64,000 nt of DNA from Variovorax sp. RA8. Lineage in GTDB: Bacteria; Pseudomonadota; Gammaproteobacteria; Burkholderiales; Burkholderiaceae_C. A program made the position numbers and the translations under genes. The notes below the pieces were generated by a model that was not told where the DNA came from, did no database searches, and saw only the letters and a list, made by a program, of their open reading frames with translations. This document shows, one piece after another, positions 9,922-18,318 of the stretch (position 1 is its first letter; each line of letters starts with the position of its first letter). The stretch lies in contig NZ_LR594662.1 of the NCBI RefSeq assembly GCF_901827175.1, positions 4,278,001 through 4,342,000 on the forward strand, written 5' to 3'.

Positions 9922-11333
9922 CGCAAACTCTCCGACAGCAACTTGCGCGGGTCCGCGATGGCGCCGACGCAGGCGGAGGCTGCCGCAAGCGCGGGGCCCG
10001 CGATGTGCGTGCGGCTGCCCGGCCCCTGACGGCCGGCGAAGTTGCGGTTCGCGGTGGAAACGGCCCGCTCGCCGGGGGCGATGACGTCGCCATTGGCGCC
10101 CAGGCACATGGAGCAGCCCGGCGTGCGCCAGTCGAAGCCTGCATCGATGAAAACCCGGTGCAGCCCTTCGGCCTCGGCATCGCGCCTGACCTGCTCCGAG
10201 CCCGGTACGACCCAAGCCTGAACATGCGCCGCGACGTGCCGGCCGCGGAGCACGGCGGCGGCGTCGCGAAGATCCGGCAGGCGGCTGTTGGTGCAGGAGC
10301 CGATGAAGACACGGTCGATCGGCAGGCCCTCGATCGCTTGCCCGGGCCGCAGGCCCATGTAGTGCAGCGACGCTTCCATGGACGCGCGGCGTCCGGCATC
10401 CGTTTCGCAGGCAGGGTCGGGCACGCAGCCATCGATGGGCAGCACCATGTCGAGGCTGTTGCCCCACGTCACCTGGGGCGAGAGCTCGCTTGCGTCGATT
10501 GCAACCTCCCTGTCGAAGCGCGCGCCGGCGTCCGTGGGCAGGGTCCGCCAGTCCGCGACCGCGGCATCCCACATTGCGCCGCGAGGCGCATGGGGGCGGC
10601 CTGCGAGCCATTCGCAGGTGGTGTCATCGGGCGCGATCATGCCGAAGCGCGCACCCCACTCGACGGACATGTTGCACAGCGTGAAGCGCGCCTCCATCGA
10701 CAGCCCGCGAATGGCGCCGCCCGAGTACTCGACAGCGAAGCCATTGCCGGCGTCCACGCCCAGCGTCGCGATCAGATGAAGGATGAGGTCCTTGCCACCC
10801 ACGCCGTCCGGCAATGTGCCATCGATGCTCACGCGCTGCGTGCGCGGCTTTCGCTGCACGGAGGTCTGGGTCGCGAGGATGTGCACCAGCTCGCCCTGGC
10901 CCACCCCCCACGCAAGTGCCCCAAGCGCTCCGTGCGTGCAGGTGTGGCTGTCGCCGATCGCAACGGTCAGCCCCGGCAAGGCGATGCCGAGTTCAGGCGT
11001 GATCACGTGCACGATGCCATGTCCGACGCTTCCGATGTCGAACAGGCGGATGCCGAACTTCCGCGTGGCCGCGCGCAACGCCACAACGTGGGGATTGTTC
11101 GACTGTCGAGGATCCGGATCGCGTGGATCGGAGGAAACCGAATGATCGGCAGTGGCGAAGGTGAGCTCAGGATTGCGCACCGCCAGGTCGCGCTGGGCGA
11201 GGCGGGTGAACGCGTTGCCGTTGAAGTCGGGCACGACGTGACGGTCGACGTGCAGCAGCGCAAAGCCCTCGCCGAGATCGGCGACCACATGGCGTTGCCA
11301 GACCTTGTCGAACAGGGTGGCTTCAGTTGACAC
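9918..11333 (-). CDS. leuC: 3-isopropylmalate dehydratase large-subunit family (LeuC-like aconitase homolog)
   Basis: This 471-residue protein has the full aconitase-type catalytic core. The [4Fe-4S] cluster ligands are the Cys in FIGSCTNSRLPDLRDAA and the two in PGCSMCLGAN. An AIGDSHTCTHGALGALAWG active-site segment and STANRNFAGRQG near the C-terminus are also present. It would dehydrate and rehydrate a hydroxyacid together with the LeuD-like subunit. Its start overlaps the end of the upstream Bug receptor gene by 11 bases. The operon of Bug receptor, large subunit and small subunit suggests that a carboxylate captured in the periplasm is isomerised or (de)hydrated. Candidates from family knowledge are dimethylmaleate-, citramalate- or tricarboxylate-type substrates; none can be chosen from sequence. 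Confidence 0.88.
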   Translation of the reverse strand: MSTEATLFDKVWQRHVVADLGEGFALLHVDRHVVPDFNGNAFTRLAQRDLAVRNPELTFATADHSVSSDPRDPDPRQSNNPHVVALRAATRKFGIRLFDIGSVGHGIVHVITPELGIALPGLTVAIGDSHTCTHGALGALAWGVGQGELVHILATQTSVQRKPRTQRVSIDGTLPDGVGGKDLILHLIATLGVDAGNGFAVEYSGGAIRGLSMEARFTLCNMSVEWGARFGMIAPDDTTCEWLAGRPHAPRGAMWDAAVADWRTLPTDAGARFDREVAIDASELSPQVTWGNSLDMVLPIDGCVPDPACETDAGRRASMEASLHYMGLRPGQAIEGLPIDRVFIGSCTNSRLPDLRDAAAVLRGRHVAAHVQAWVVPGSEQVRRDAEAEGLHRVFIDAGFDWRTPGCSMCLGANGDVIAPGERAVSTANRNFAGRQGPGSRTHIAGPALAAASACVGAIADPRKLLSESLR

Positions 11334-12357
11334 GGGCGCCGGACTCCTTCACGGCCCGCTTCCAGTGCTCGACATCGCGCCGAATCACCTGCGCGAACTC
11401 CGGGGCCGACGATGCGACCACGGCCATCGCCTGCTGAGCGAGTTGCTGGCGAATCTCGGGCAACGCGAGCACCTTCACGACGTCGGCGTTGATCTGGTCG
11501 AGCAGGTCGGGTGCCATGCGGCCGGGGGCGATCAGGCCGAACACGCTGTCGTAGCCGGTACCCTTGACGGTCTCCTCGAGCACCGGGAATTCCGGATAGA
11601 GCTTGTTGCGCTGAACATCCGTGAGGCCGAGCACCTTGAGCTTGCCTGCCTTCACGTGCGGCAGCGCCGATTCAAGCACCACGAAGCCGACGGGAATCCG
11701 CCCCGGCAGCAGTTCGCGATAGGCCGCGTTGCTGCCGGAGAAGGGCACATGGACCATATCGAAGCCCCTGCGCACTTTCAGGAGCTCCCCGGTGATATGG
11801 CCTCCGGTGCCGACACCCAGCGACGCATACGACAGCGCGCCCGGGCTCGCCTTCGCCTGGGCGATGAGGCCTTCGAGGTCGTGCGCCGGGAAAGATGGAT
11901 GCGCGACCAGCGCGCCCGTGATATTGCCGATCTGGGTCAACGGCGAGATGTCCTTGAAGGTGTCGTATGGCAGGTCGTTGCGCAGGCTCGGGTTGATCGT
12001 CAACGCGCTGATCGCCACGCCGAGCGTGTAGCCGTCGGGCGGAGACTGGACCACCGCCTGTGTCCCGATGATCGTGCCCCCGCCGGGCTTGTTGTCCACC
12101 ACCACCGGCTGGTTCCAGAGCTGCGAGAGCTTCAGCGCGATCGGGCGGACGATCGCATCGGTGGCACCGCCGGCCAGCAACGGCGAGATCAGGCGCACGG
12201 CGCGAGTGGGCCGGAACGCGGGCGCCTGCTCGCCTTGCGCCAGGGATGGGGTTTGCCAGGCGGCGGAAGCGGCCGCGGTGGCCAGGAGCAACGCGCGCCT
12301 GGTCATGCGCCCGTTCGACCGTGGTCGCGCCGAGGCAGGTGAATCGTGTTCGTGCAT
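11323..12357 (-). CDS. Bug/TctC-family periplasmic tripartite tricarboxylate receptor
   Basis: GGAG seven bases before the ATG at 12357 supports this start (344 residues); a second start at 12306 (MTRRALLLAT) would also keep the signal peptide. The signal ends near PSLAQ. The mature part shows family hallmarks: RLISPLLAGGATDAIVRPIA, VVVDNKPGGGTIIGTQ and FSGSNAAYRELLPGRI. Bug receptors bind small carboxylates or amides. Burkholderiales carry many without adjacent TctAB membrane genes, as here. Its link with LeuCD-like enzymes suggests a hydroxylated carboxylate ligand, or a sensing role. The promoter is shared with the divergent GntR gene. Confidence 0.92.
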   Translation of the reverse strand: MHEHDSPASARPRSNGRMTRRALLLATAAASAAWQTPSLAQGEQAPAFRPTRAVRLISPLLAGGATDAIVRPIALKLSQLWNQPVVVDNKPGGGTIIGTQAVVQSPPDGYTLGVAISALTINPSLRNDLPYDTFKDISPLTQIGNITGALVAHPSFPAHDLEGLIAQAKASPGALSYASLGVGTGGHITGELLKVRRGFDMVHVPFSGSNAAYRELLPGRIPVGFVVLESALPHVKAGKLKVLGLTDVQRNKLYPEFPVLEETVKGTGYDSVFGLIAPGRMAPDLLDQINADVVKVLALPEIRQQLAQQAMAVVASSAPEFAQVIRRDVEHWKRAVKESGARVN

Positions 12358-12379
12358 CTGTCTACTCCGTTGGTCTCAA

Positions 12380-12399
12380 TTGTATTGATGTTAATACAA
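12380..12399. promoter_or_regulatory. Inverted-repeat operator between Bug receptor and GntR genes
   Basis: TTGTATT and AATACAA form a perfect 7-bp inverted repeat around the 6-base spacer GATGTT. It sits in the 65-base gap between the divergent starts at 12357 (-) and 12423 (+). Size and position suit a dimeric GntR/HutC regulator that would control both its own gene and the receptor-leuCD operon. The AT-rich arms stand out from the G+C-rich surroundings. Confidence 0.65.
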
Positions 12400-12422
12400 A
12401 TGACGCTGATAGCATCCGTCAC

Positions 12423-13178
12423 ATGCAGCCTGCCGATTCCATCCCCGGAGCGCCGCTCCACTTCCAGATATCGACACTCATCAAGGACGGCATCGCCAGC
12501 GGCCGCTATCACCCTGGCGATCAGTTGCCGACCGAGGAGGCGCTCGGCGCGGCACACGGCGTTTCACGGGTGACCGTGAGGCGGGCTCTCAAGTCCCTGG
12601 AGCTGCAGGGGCTCATCGAGCGAAAGGCGGGCCGCGGCACCTTCGTCTCGGCAAAGGCCTCGGTGCTGAACCTTCCAGCCCCCATCGGGCCCTACCTCGA
12701 AAGGGTGGCCGAGCGCCGCGCGCTGAGCAGACCCGTGGTGAAGGAGTTCGACTTCGTGGCGGCCCCACCCGATGTGCGCAGCGGGTTGCAGCTTCCCGAT
12801 GGTGCCGTGACGTTGCGAGTGGTTCGGCTGCGCCTCGTTGGACGCCTGCCCATCGTGCACACCACGCTGTACCTGCCCGAGGCGCTCGGGCGCCGGTACA
12901 AGCGCAGCGACTTCGGCCAGTCGGCGCTGTCGGAGCTGCTCGCCCGCGAAGGGCATGTCTATTCGAAGATCGACATGGTCACGCGCGCCCGGCTTGCCAC
13001 GCCGCTCATCGCCCGGCTGCTGCACGTCGAGGTAGGTGCCGCGCTCGTCGATGTGCATCGGATCGGCTACGACGCAACGGGCCGGCCGATCGAGTACCAG
13101 CAACTGCAGGGGCCTCCGGATCGATTCGAGACGCACGTGGTTCTCATGCAACCGCACACGGACGCGGGCGGTACGTGA
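12423..13178 (+). CDS. GntR-family regulator, HutC subfamily (UTRA ligand domain)
   Basis: The 251-residue protein has an N-terminal winged helix (residues about 10-75: LPTEEALGAAHGVSRVTVRRAL, LIERKAGRGTFV). A UTRA domain follows (about 95-245), ending in YDATGRPIEYQQLQGPPDRF, typical of HutC. The start at 12423 sits just after the intergenic operator; the in-frame sequence upstream runs through that operator and the divergent gene. It likely represses the Bug-leuC-leuD operon and is released by the carboxylate ligand or a product. This is inference from position. Confidence 0.92.
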   Translation: MQPADSIPGAPLHFQISTLIKDGIASGRYHPGDQLPTEEALGAAHGVSRVTVRRALKSLELQGLIERKAGRGTFVSAKASVLNLPAPIGPYLERVAERRALSRPVVKEFDFVAAPPDVRSGLQLPDGAVTLRVVRLRLVGRLPIVHTTLYLPEALGRRYKRSDFGQSALSELLAREGHVYSKIDMVTRARLATPLIARLLHVEVGAALVDVHRIGYDATGRPIEYQQLQGPPDRFETHVVLMQPHTDAGGT

Positions 13179-13225
13179 GCCGTCGCGGATCGCAACTGGC
13201 GGAATCGCCCTAGACTGAACCCCGC

Positions 13226-14023
13226 ATGAACAACACCTTGCTCAAGGGCCTTGCCGTCCTCGAACTTCTTTCGCGCAGCCGCCAGGCGCTCGGGTTGACG
13301 CAGATCGGCAAGGAACTGCAGATGTCGAAGAGCAATGTGCATCGACTGATGCAAGCGCTCGTGGAAACGCGCTTCGTGCTGCGTGACGAGGAAACCGGCG
13401 CCTACACGCCTTCGATCAAGCTCTGGGAGCTCGGGTCCGCGGTACTCGGCAAGCTGGACCTGCGCCGCCATGCGGAGCGCCAGATGGAAAGCCTGATGGA
13501 GTTCGCCGGCGAGAGTGTGCACCTGTCGGTGCTCGATGGCATGGAAGTGGTGTACGTCCACAAGGTCGACAGCGAACGTCCGGTACGCGCCTACACGCAG
13601 ATCGGTGGCCGTGTGCCCGCCTATTGCGTCGCAACCGGCAAGGTACAGCTCGCGTTCGCGCGCGAACACGTGCTCGAATCCGCGTGCGCGGCCCTCAAGC
13701 GCCACACCGACGCCACGATCACCGACCGCGACGAATTCCTCAAGGACATGCGCAAGGTCCGTCAGCGCGGCTATGCCGTCAACCGCGGGGAGTGGCGCGA
13801 AGGCGTCCATGGCATCGCGGCGCCCATCATGGATGCACGCGGTTTCGTGATCGCCGCGGTGGGCATCTCAGGGCCGGCTGAGCGATTTCGCAAGGCGGTG
13901 GTGCCGGGTTGGGCCGATGCGGTGATCGCGACCGCGGCAGACATCTCCGACGCGCTCGCCGGCGAGCGTTCGCCCGCCGCGTTGAACCGGCTGCGCTTCG
14001 GAAGCACCCACGCGCCCCCGTGA
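13226..14023 (+). CDS. IclR-family transcriptional regulator
   Basis: The 265-residue protein has an N-terminal winged helix (GLAVLELLSRSRQALGLTQI, SKSNVHRLMQAL). The IclR effector domain follows, with SVHLSVLDGMEVVYVHKVDS, AYCVATGKVQLA and GYAVNRGEWREGVHGIAAPI. TAGACT at 13211-13216 resembles a -10 box only nine bases before the ATG, so the leader may be very short. It lies between the HutC-type regulator and a convergent LysR gene and has no obvious target of its own. IclR proteins commonly control aromatic or small-acid catabolism; either flanking catabolic operon is possible. Confidence 0.92.
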   Translation: MNNTLLKGLAVLELLSRSRQALGLTQIGKELQMSKSNVHRLMQALVETRFVLRDEETGAYTPSIKLWELGSAVLGKLDLRRHAERQMESLMEFAGESVHLSVLDGMEVVYVHKVDSERPVRAYTQIGGRVPAYCVATGKVQLAFAREHVLESACAALKRHTDATITDRDEFLKDMRKVRQRGYAVNRGEWREGVHGIAAPIMDARGFVIAAVGISGPAERFRKAVVPGWADAVIATAADISDALAGERSPAALNRLRFGSTHAPP

Positions 14024-14029
14024 GCCATG

Positions 14030-14923
14030 TCAAGCGGCGGCGTGCCGCCCACGGCGCACCGCCGTGACCGCCTCGGTCACGGCCGAGACGAACGCCGTCG
14101 GTCTTTGCGCGAAGGCCAACAGCGTGAGCTCCACGCCCGGCATCGCGGGGTTCGCACTCAGGACCTCCAGCTTGCCCAGGGCCACCTCGGTGCCGTAGTA
14201 GTCGCAAGGCAGCAGTCCCACGCCCTCCCCCTGCGATACCAGGCGCGCGATGACTTCCATGCTGTTGCAGGTGATCGCCGGCTGGAAACGCACGCCGCCG
14301 GCCTTGAACCACGCCTTCATCGCCGCGTGGTGGAAGGACTCCTGCGAAAAGGCGATGACCGGATAGGCTGCCAGGTCCGCCGGCGTGATTGCGCCGCGCG
14401 CTGCGCCGAGCGAGGGGCTCGCCATCCACGCGAAGCGTTCCTCGCCGACCGGCTCGCATCGCAACTCGTCGTCATCCGGACGGCCCGCGATGATCGCCAC
14501 GTCGAGCTCGGCGCCGCGCAGCTTCTGCGCGAGCACCTTGGAAAGCGCCACCTCCACCTGCAGTTGCAGCGCCGGATGCCGGGTGCGCAGTTCACGTACC
14601 AGCGCCGGCAGCCAGGTGCCTGCCACTACGCCAACGACGCCGAGCCGCAAGGTGCCGGTGAGCGACGCGCGATCCGAAATGCGCTCCCGCAGCTGTTCCA
14701 GTGCGCCCACCACCTGCCGCGACATGGCGAACAGCTCGCGGCCCTTGGCCGTCAGCTGCGCCCTGTGCGTGCTGCGGTCGAACAGCGCGACGCCGAAATA
14801 GTGCTCGAGGTCTTTCACCCGCGCGGAGACCGTGGACTGCGTGGTGTGCAGCGCCTCGGCCGCCGCCGCGAAGCTGCCCTTCTCCACGACCTGAAGGAAG
14901 GTTTCGAGTTGCTTGACGTTCAT
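14030..14923 (-). CDS. LysR-family transcriptional regulator
   Basis: The start at 14923 (MNVKQLETFLQVVEKGSF) is the standard LysR N-terminus and gives 297 residues; a TTG at 14965 would add 14 atypical residues. The helix-turn-helix is SFAAAAEALHTTQSTVSARVKDLE, followed by a substrate-binding domain beginning near LTGTLRLGVVGVVAGTWLP. It is divergent from the 2-oxoglutarate oxygenase operon starting at 15027 and convergent with the IclR gene (6 bases apart). By the usual LysR layout it should control the divergent Operon C. A strong palindrome lies in the shared gap. Confidence 0.92.
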   Translation of the reverse strand: MNVKQLETFLQVVEKGSFAAAAEALHTTQSTVSARVKDLEHYFGVALFDRSTHRAQLTAKGRELFAMSRQVVGALEQLRERISDRASLTGTLRLGVVGVVAGTWLPALVRELRTRHPALQLQVEVALSKVLAQKLRGAELDVAIIAGRPDDDELRCEPVGEERFAWMASPSLGAARGAITPADLAAYPVIAFSQESFHHAAMKAWFKAGGVRFQPAITCNSMEVIARLVSQGEGVGLLPCDYYGTEVALGKLEVLSANPAMPGVELTLLAFAQRPTAFVSAVTEAVTAVRRGRHAAA

Positions 14924-14958
14924 CGCCGGCAGCGATGGAGAGCCATCGCCCGAATTCG

Positions 14959-14988
14959 TTGGCAAGTCTAGCGGAGGCCTCCTAGACT
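14959..14988 (+). promoter_or_regulatory. Promoter of Operon C with a palindromic operator between -35 and -10
   Basis: TTGGCA at 14959-14964 matches five of six -35 bases. TAGACT at 14983-14988 matches four of six -10 bases, with an 18-base spacer. The spacer and -10 form an imperfect dyad: outer arms AGTCTA (14965-14970) and TAGACT, around the perfect GGAGGCCTCC core (14973-14982). GC at 14971-14972 has no partner and is bulged. A bound regulator would block or distort the promoter. The start codon at 15027 follows with a good AGGAGA ribosome site. Confidence 0.6.
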
Positions 14989-15026
14989 GGCTCGCATCGA
15001 TTCAACACATGCATCCAGGAGACTTC

Positions 15027-16040
15027 ATGCAAGCCACAGGCAACATCCTCAGCGAAGCAGAGCACAGCCCCGCCGCCATCATTCCGCGCACGCGGCTGGC
15101 GGGCGGCGTCGTGTGGGACGCCGCAAGCCTGAAGCCGACAGACGGCATCGTGACGCTCGAAGCCGATGCCCTGCGCGAACTCGAGGGTGTGGTGGCCTTG
15201 CTCCGAGACAATCCCTTGCCCGTCGAAATGCTGGAGCCCGACGCCTTCCGCATCGATGCGTGCCGCCGCATGATGGCGCGCGTGCGCCAGACGCTGGAGA
15301 CCGGTGTCGGCTTCGTGATCATCGACAAGTTGCCCATGGACGTGCTCTCCAAGGAGGATGCCAAGGCCATCTACTGGATCTTGTCGCAGCTCGTGTCGCG
15401 CCCCGTCGCGCAGAGCTGGGACGGCAAGATGATCTACGACGTGCGCGACCTCGGAAGGCCTCCGGGCAATGGCGTGCGGCCCGACGTGACCAATGCCGAG
15501 CAGAACTTCCACACCGACAACAGCTACAACCTCTGCGCGCCCGACTACGTCGCCCTGCTGTGCCTGCGCCCGGCCAAGGAAGGCGGCATCAGCAGCATCG
15601 TCAGCTTCCACACGGTCTACAACGAGATGCTCGCGAGGCACCCGAAGCTGATCGATCGGCTGTTCGCGCCCTATCTCTTCGACCGCAACCGTGAGCATGC
15701 GCCGGAGGCCCCGCCGGTCATCAGCCACCCCCTGATGCAGATGACGGATGGACGCCTGACGAGCCGGCTCTCGCACCGCCACGTCGTCAACGGCTACAGG
15801 ATGGCCGGCATCGAGCTCGACGGGCTGGGCGAGGACGCCCTCGAAGCCCTCGAAGCCACGATGAACCAGCCGCACCTGATCCGCGAGTTCTTCTTCGAGC
15901 CGGGCCAGATCCAGATCGTCGACAACCGTCGCCTGGGCCATCGCCGCACCGGCTACACCGACTTTGCCGAGGACGACCGCAAGCGCCACCTCGTGCGCCT
16001 GTGGCTGCGCTCGCGCGGCCGCCGCTTCTACAACGGCTGA
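15027..16040 (+). CDS. TauD/TfdA-like Fe(II)/2-oxoglutarate-dependent oxygenase
   Basis: AGGAGA just before 15027 sets the start, giving 337 residues. The metal triad is His162 and Asp164 in NFHTDNSYN, with a distal His in NRRLGHRRTGY near residue 300. The nearby Arg would bind 2-oxoglutarate. It resembles TauD/TfdA-family and clavaminate-synthase-like oxygenases, which hydroxylate C-H bonds next to a heteroatom or carboxylate. As the first gene of Operon C, it may carry out the opening hydroxylation or dealkylation of the imported substrate before CoA activation. The exact substrate is unknown. Control is probably through the palindrome in its promoter. Confidence 0.85.
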   Translation: MQATGNILSEAEHSPAAIIPRTRLAGGVVWDAASLKPTDGIVTLEADALRELEGVVALLRDNPLPVEMLEPDAFRIDACRRMMARVRQTLETGVGFVIIDKLPMDVLSKEDAKAIYWILSQLVSRPVAQSWDGKMIYDVRDLGRPPGNGVRPDVTNAEQNFHTDNSYNLCAPDYVALLCLRPAKEGGISSIVSFHTVYNEMLARHPKLIDRLFAPYLFDRNREHAPEAPPVISHPLMQMTDGRLTSRLSHRHVVNGYRMAGIELDGLGEDALEALEATMNQPHLIREFFFEPGQIQIVDNRRLGHRRTGYTDFAEDDRKRHLVRLWLRSRGRRFYNG

Positions 16041-16074
16041 GACGGTCTCGGAGGCGCCATCGCCTCGTTCGCCT

Positions 16075-16093
16075 CGTTCCGGAATACGGAACG
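16075..16093 (+). other. Hairpin between the oxygenase and Bug receptor genes
   Basis: A perfect 7-bp inverted repeat (CGTTCCG, loop GAATA, CGGAACG) is followed by only TTT. It lies in the 128-base gap after the oxygenase gene and is preceded by a tandem GCCTCGTTC duplication (16062-16079). It could be a weak terminator, a processing site giving different expression of the two parts of the operon, or an operator. Confidence 0.4.
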
Positions 16094-16168
16094 TTTGACC
16101 CGTGGCTGTGAACGGTGGGACATTCATCGGGCCGCACCCGCGATGAATTCCTTCCCACTGGAGACAAC

Positions 16169-17134
16169 ATGCAGCGACGCAACTTCCTCTGCGCGACACT
16201 CGCCGCGCTGGCCACCACCCGTACTGCACTCGCACAGTCCTGGCCGGCCAAGTCGATCAGGATGATCGTTCCCTACCCGCCGGGCGGCGCCAACGACATC
16301 ACGGCGCGCATCTACGGGCAGCACCTCGGCTCGGCGCTCGGCCAGCCGATCGTGATCGACAACCGGGCCGGGGCGGGCGGGGAGATCGGGGCCGAGGCAG
16401 CGGCCAAGTCCGTTGGCGACGGCTACACGCTGCTCTTCGCCGCGATCGGCACCCTGACCATCCATGCGGTCGCGGCGACGAGCAAGCCTTACGACCTCGG
16501 CACCGACCTGATGCCCGTGTCCATGGGCGCGGGGGTACCCCTGGCCCTCGCCGTGCGCGCATCGCTGCCGGTGAAAAGCGTCAAGGAATTCCTCGACTAC
16601 GCACGGGCGCAGAAGCAACCCCTGACCTATGGCTCCGCAGGCAATGGATCGACGCAGCACATGACTGGCGAGTACTTCAAGCAGGCCGCCGGCGTCGATC
16701 TCCTGCACGTTCCCTACAAGGGCAGCGGCCCGGCCATGACGGATCTGCTGGGCGGGCAGATCGACGTGGTCTTCGAAACGCTGCCCGCGCTCAGCGCGCA
16801 CTACGCCAACCCGAAGATCAAGATCCTCGCCGTCACCAGTGCGGCCCGCAGCAGCATGCTGCCCGAGCTGATGACCTTGCGCGAGGCCGGCGTGGCGGAC
16901 TTCGATGTCACCACCTACTATGGCCTGCTCGCGCCCAAGGGCACGCCGAAGGCCATCGTCGGCCAGTTGTCCGCCGCCATGCGGGAAGTCGCAACCAAGC
17001 CCGAGTTGCTGGCGGCGATGAACAAGGCCGGCGCCGATGTCATCACGACCACGCCCGAGCGCATGGACGCGATGGTCAAGGGCGAGATCGAGAAATGGGG
17101 CCGCGTCCAGAAGACGGCCCAGATCAAACTTTGA
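16169..17134 (+). CDS. Bug/TctC-family periplasmic receptor (second in window)
   Basis: GGAGA precedes the start at 16169, giving 321 residues. The signal peptide MQRRNFLCATLAALATTRTALAQ has a twin-arginine-like RRNF. The mature region shows IVPYPPGGANDITARI, VIDNRAGAGGEIGAEAA and VPYKGSGPAMTDLLGGQID, all standard Bug elements. No TctAB membrane genes are present. Within Operon C it should capture the substrate, or a chemically similar acid, that the downstream CoA-dependent enzymes degrade. It is clearly distinct from the first receptor (11323-12357), so the two loci probably handle different compounds. Confidence 0.92.
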   Translation: MQRRNFLCATLAALATTRTALAQSWPAKSIRMIVPYPPGGANDITARIYGQHLGSALGQPIVIDNRAGAGGEIGAEAAAKSVGDGYTLLFAAIGTLTIHAVAATSKPYDLGTDLMPVSMGAGVPLALAVRASLPVKSVKEFLDYARAQKQPLTYGSAGNGSTQHMTGEYFKQAAGVDLLHVPYKGSGPAMTDLLGGQIDVVFETLPALSAHYANPKIKILAVTSAARSSMLPELMTLREAGVADFDVTTYYGLLAPKGTPKAIVGQLSAAMREVATKPELLAAMNKAGADVITTTPERMDAMVKGEIEKWGRVQKTAQIKL

Positions 17135-17148
17135 AGAAGGAAGCACTC

Positions 17149-18318
17149 ATGGCATCTGCCCCTCTCCCGCTGTCCGGCGTGCGCGTCATCGAGGTCTGCA
17201 ACGTGGCCGCCGGCCCCTATTGCGGGATGCTGCTCGCCGACATGGGCGCCGACGTCGTGAAGGTCGAGAATCCGGACGGAGGCGACACGCTGCGCAGCTG
17301 GCCCCCGATCAACAACGGCTTCAGCGAGAACTTCGCGTCCCTCAATCGCAACAAGCGATCGGTGACGCTCAACCTGAAGGAGCCGGCCGATGTGATGCTG
17401 TTGCGCCGACTCGCGCAGGATGCGCAGGTGCTGATCGAGAACAACCGCCCCGGCGTGATGGAGCGCCTCGGCGTGGGCTACGAGAGCCTGAGCGCGCTCA
17501 ACCCGGCACTCGTCTACTGCTCGATCTCGGCCTATGGCCAGAGCGGCCCGCGCTCGCAGGAAGGCGGTTTCGACCTGACCATCCAGGCCATGAGCGGCAT
17601 CATGAGCGTGACCGGAGAGCCGGACCGCCCGCCGGTGAAGTGCGGCGTGCCGCTCGCGGATTTCTCCGCCGGCCTCTACGCCGCGTTCGGCATCGTGTCG
17701 GCGCTGCGGCATGCCGAAGCGACGGGCGAGGGAACGCACCTCGACGTGCCCATGCTCGGCGCCACGCTGGGGATCGCCGCGTTGCAGACCTCGGAGTACT
17801 TCGGCAGCGGGCGCGACCCGGTCCAGCTCGGCTCCGCGCACCCGCGCAATGCGCCGTACCGGGTGTTCCACTGCAAGGACGGCTACTTCGGCATGGCCGC
17901 GGGCAACAACGCGCTGTGGAAGTCAGTGTGCGACGTGATCGGGCGCGAGGACCTGCTGGCCGACGAGCGCTTCGCCTCCCCCACCCTGCGCGCCCGGCAC
18001 CAGGATGCGCTCCTGGTCATCCTCGAGGAAGAGTTCGCCTCCGCGGACACGGCCACCTGGCTCGCGCGCTTTCGCGACGCGGGCGTGCCTTGCGCGCCGA
18101 TCAACCGCTATTCGCAGGTGCTTGCCGATCCCCAGGTGGAGCACATGGACTGGGTGCAGCCGCTGGAACTGCCCAACGGCATGCGCACGCGCACCTTTGC
18201 GTCGCCGATGCGCTTTCGGGGCGAGAACCTCCCGGTCACGCGCCGCCCGCCGGGCCTGGGGGAGCACAACGACGAGGTGCTGGGCGCGTTGCGCGCGGCC
18301 GCGGAGTCCGGACCATGA
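17149..18318 (+). CDS. Family III CoA-transferase (CaiB/BaiF)
   Basis: The 389-residue protein starts at 17149 behind GAAGGAAG; an in-frame ATG upstream overlaps the receptor gene and adds an unrelated peptide. Hallmarks are SGVRVIEVCNVAAGPYCGMLLADMGADVVKVE, the catalytic Asp in GGFDLTIQAMSG, and KCGVPLADFSAGLYAA. The length is typical. It moves CoA between carboxylic acids, here probably from succinyl-CoA or a product CoA thioester to the pathway acid. The operon also encodes an AMP-forming acyl-CoA ligase, so there may be two activation steps or two acids. Its stop overlaps the next start (ATGA). Confidence 0.92.
   Translation: MASAPLPLSGVRVIEVCNVAAGPYCGMLLADMGADVVKVENPDGGDTLRSWPPINNGFSENFASLNRNKRSVTLNLKEPADVMLLRRLAQDAQVLIENNRPGVMERLGVGYESLSALNPALVYCSISAYGQSGPRSQEGGFDLTIQAMSGIMSVTGEPDRPPVKCGVPLADFSAGLYAAFGIVSALRHAEATGEGTHLDVPMLGATLGIAALQTSEYFGSGRDPVQLGSAHPRNAPYRVFHCKDGYFGMAAGNNALWKSVCDVIGREDLLADERFASPTLRARHQDALLVILEEEFASADTATWLARFRDAGVPCAPINRYSQVLADPQVEHMDWVQPLELPNGMRTRTFASPMRFRGENLPVTRRPPGLGEHNDEVLGALRAAAESGP

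Noticed and set aside
9918..11333. Leucine biosynthesis operon
   Set aside because: No leuA or leuB is adjacent, the operon starts with a Bug receptor and the small subunit departs from the LeuD consensus.
14965..14988. A MerR-type operator, because the dyad lies between -35 and -10
   Set aside because: No MerR-family gene is present in the window and the spacer is 18 rather than the stretched 19-20 bases typical of MerR promoters.
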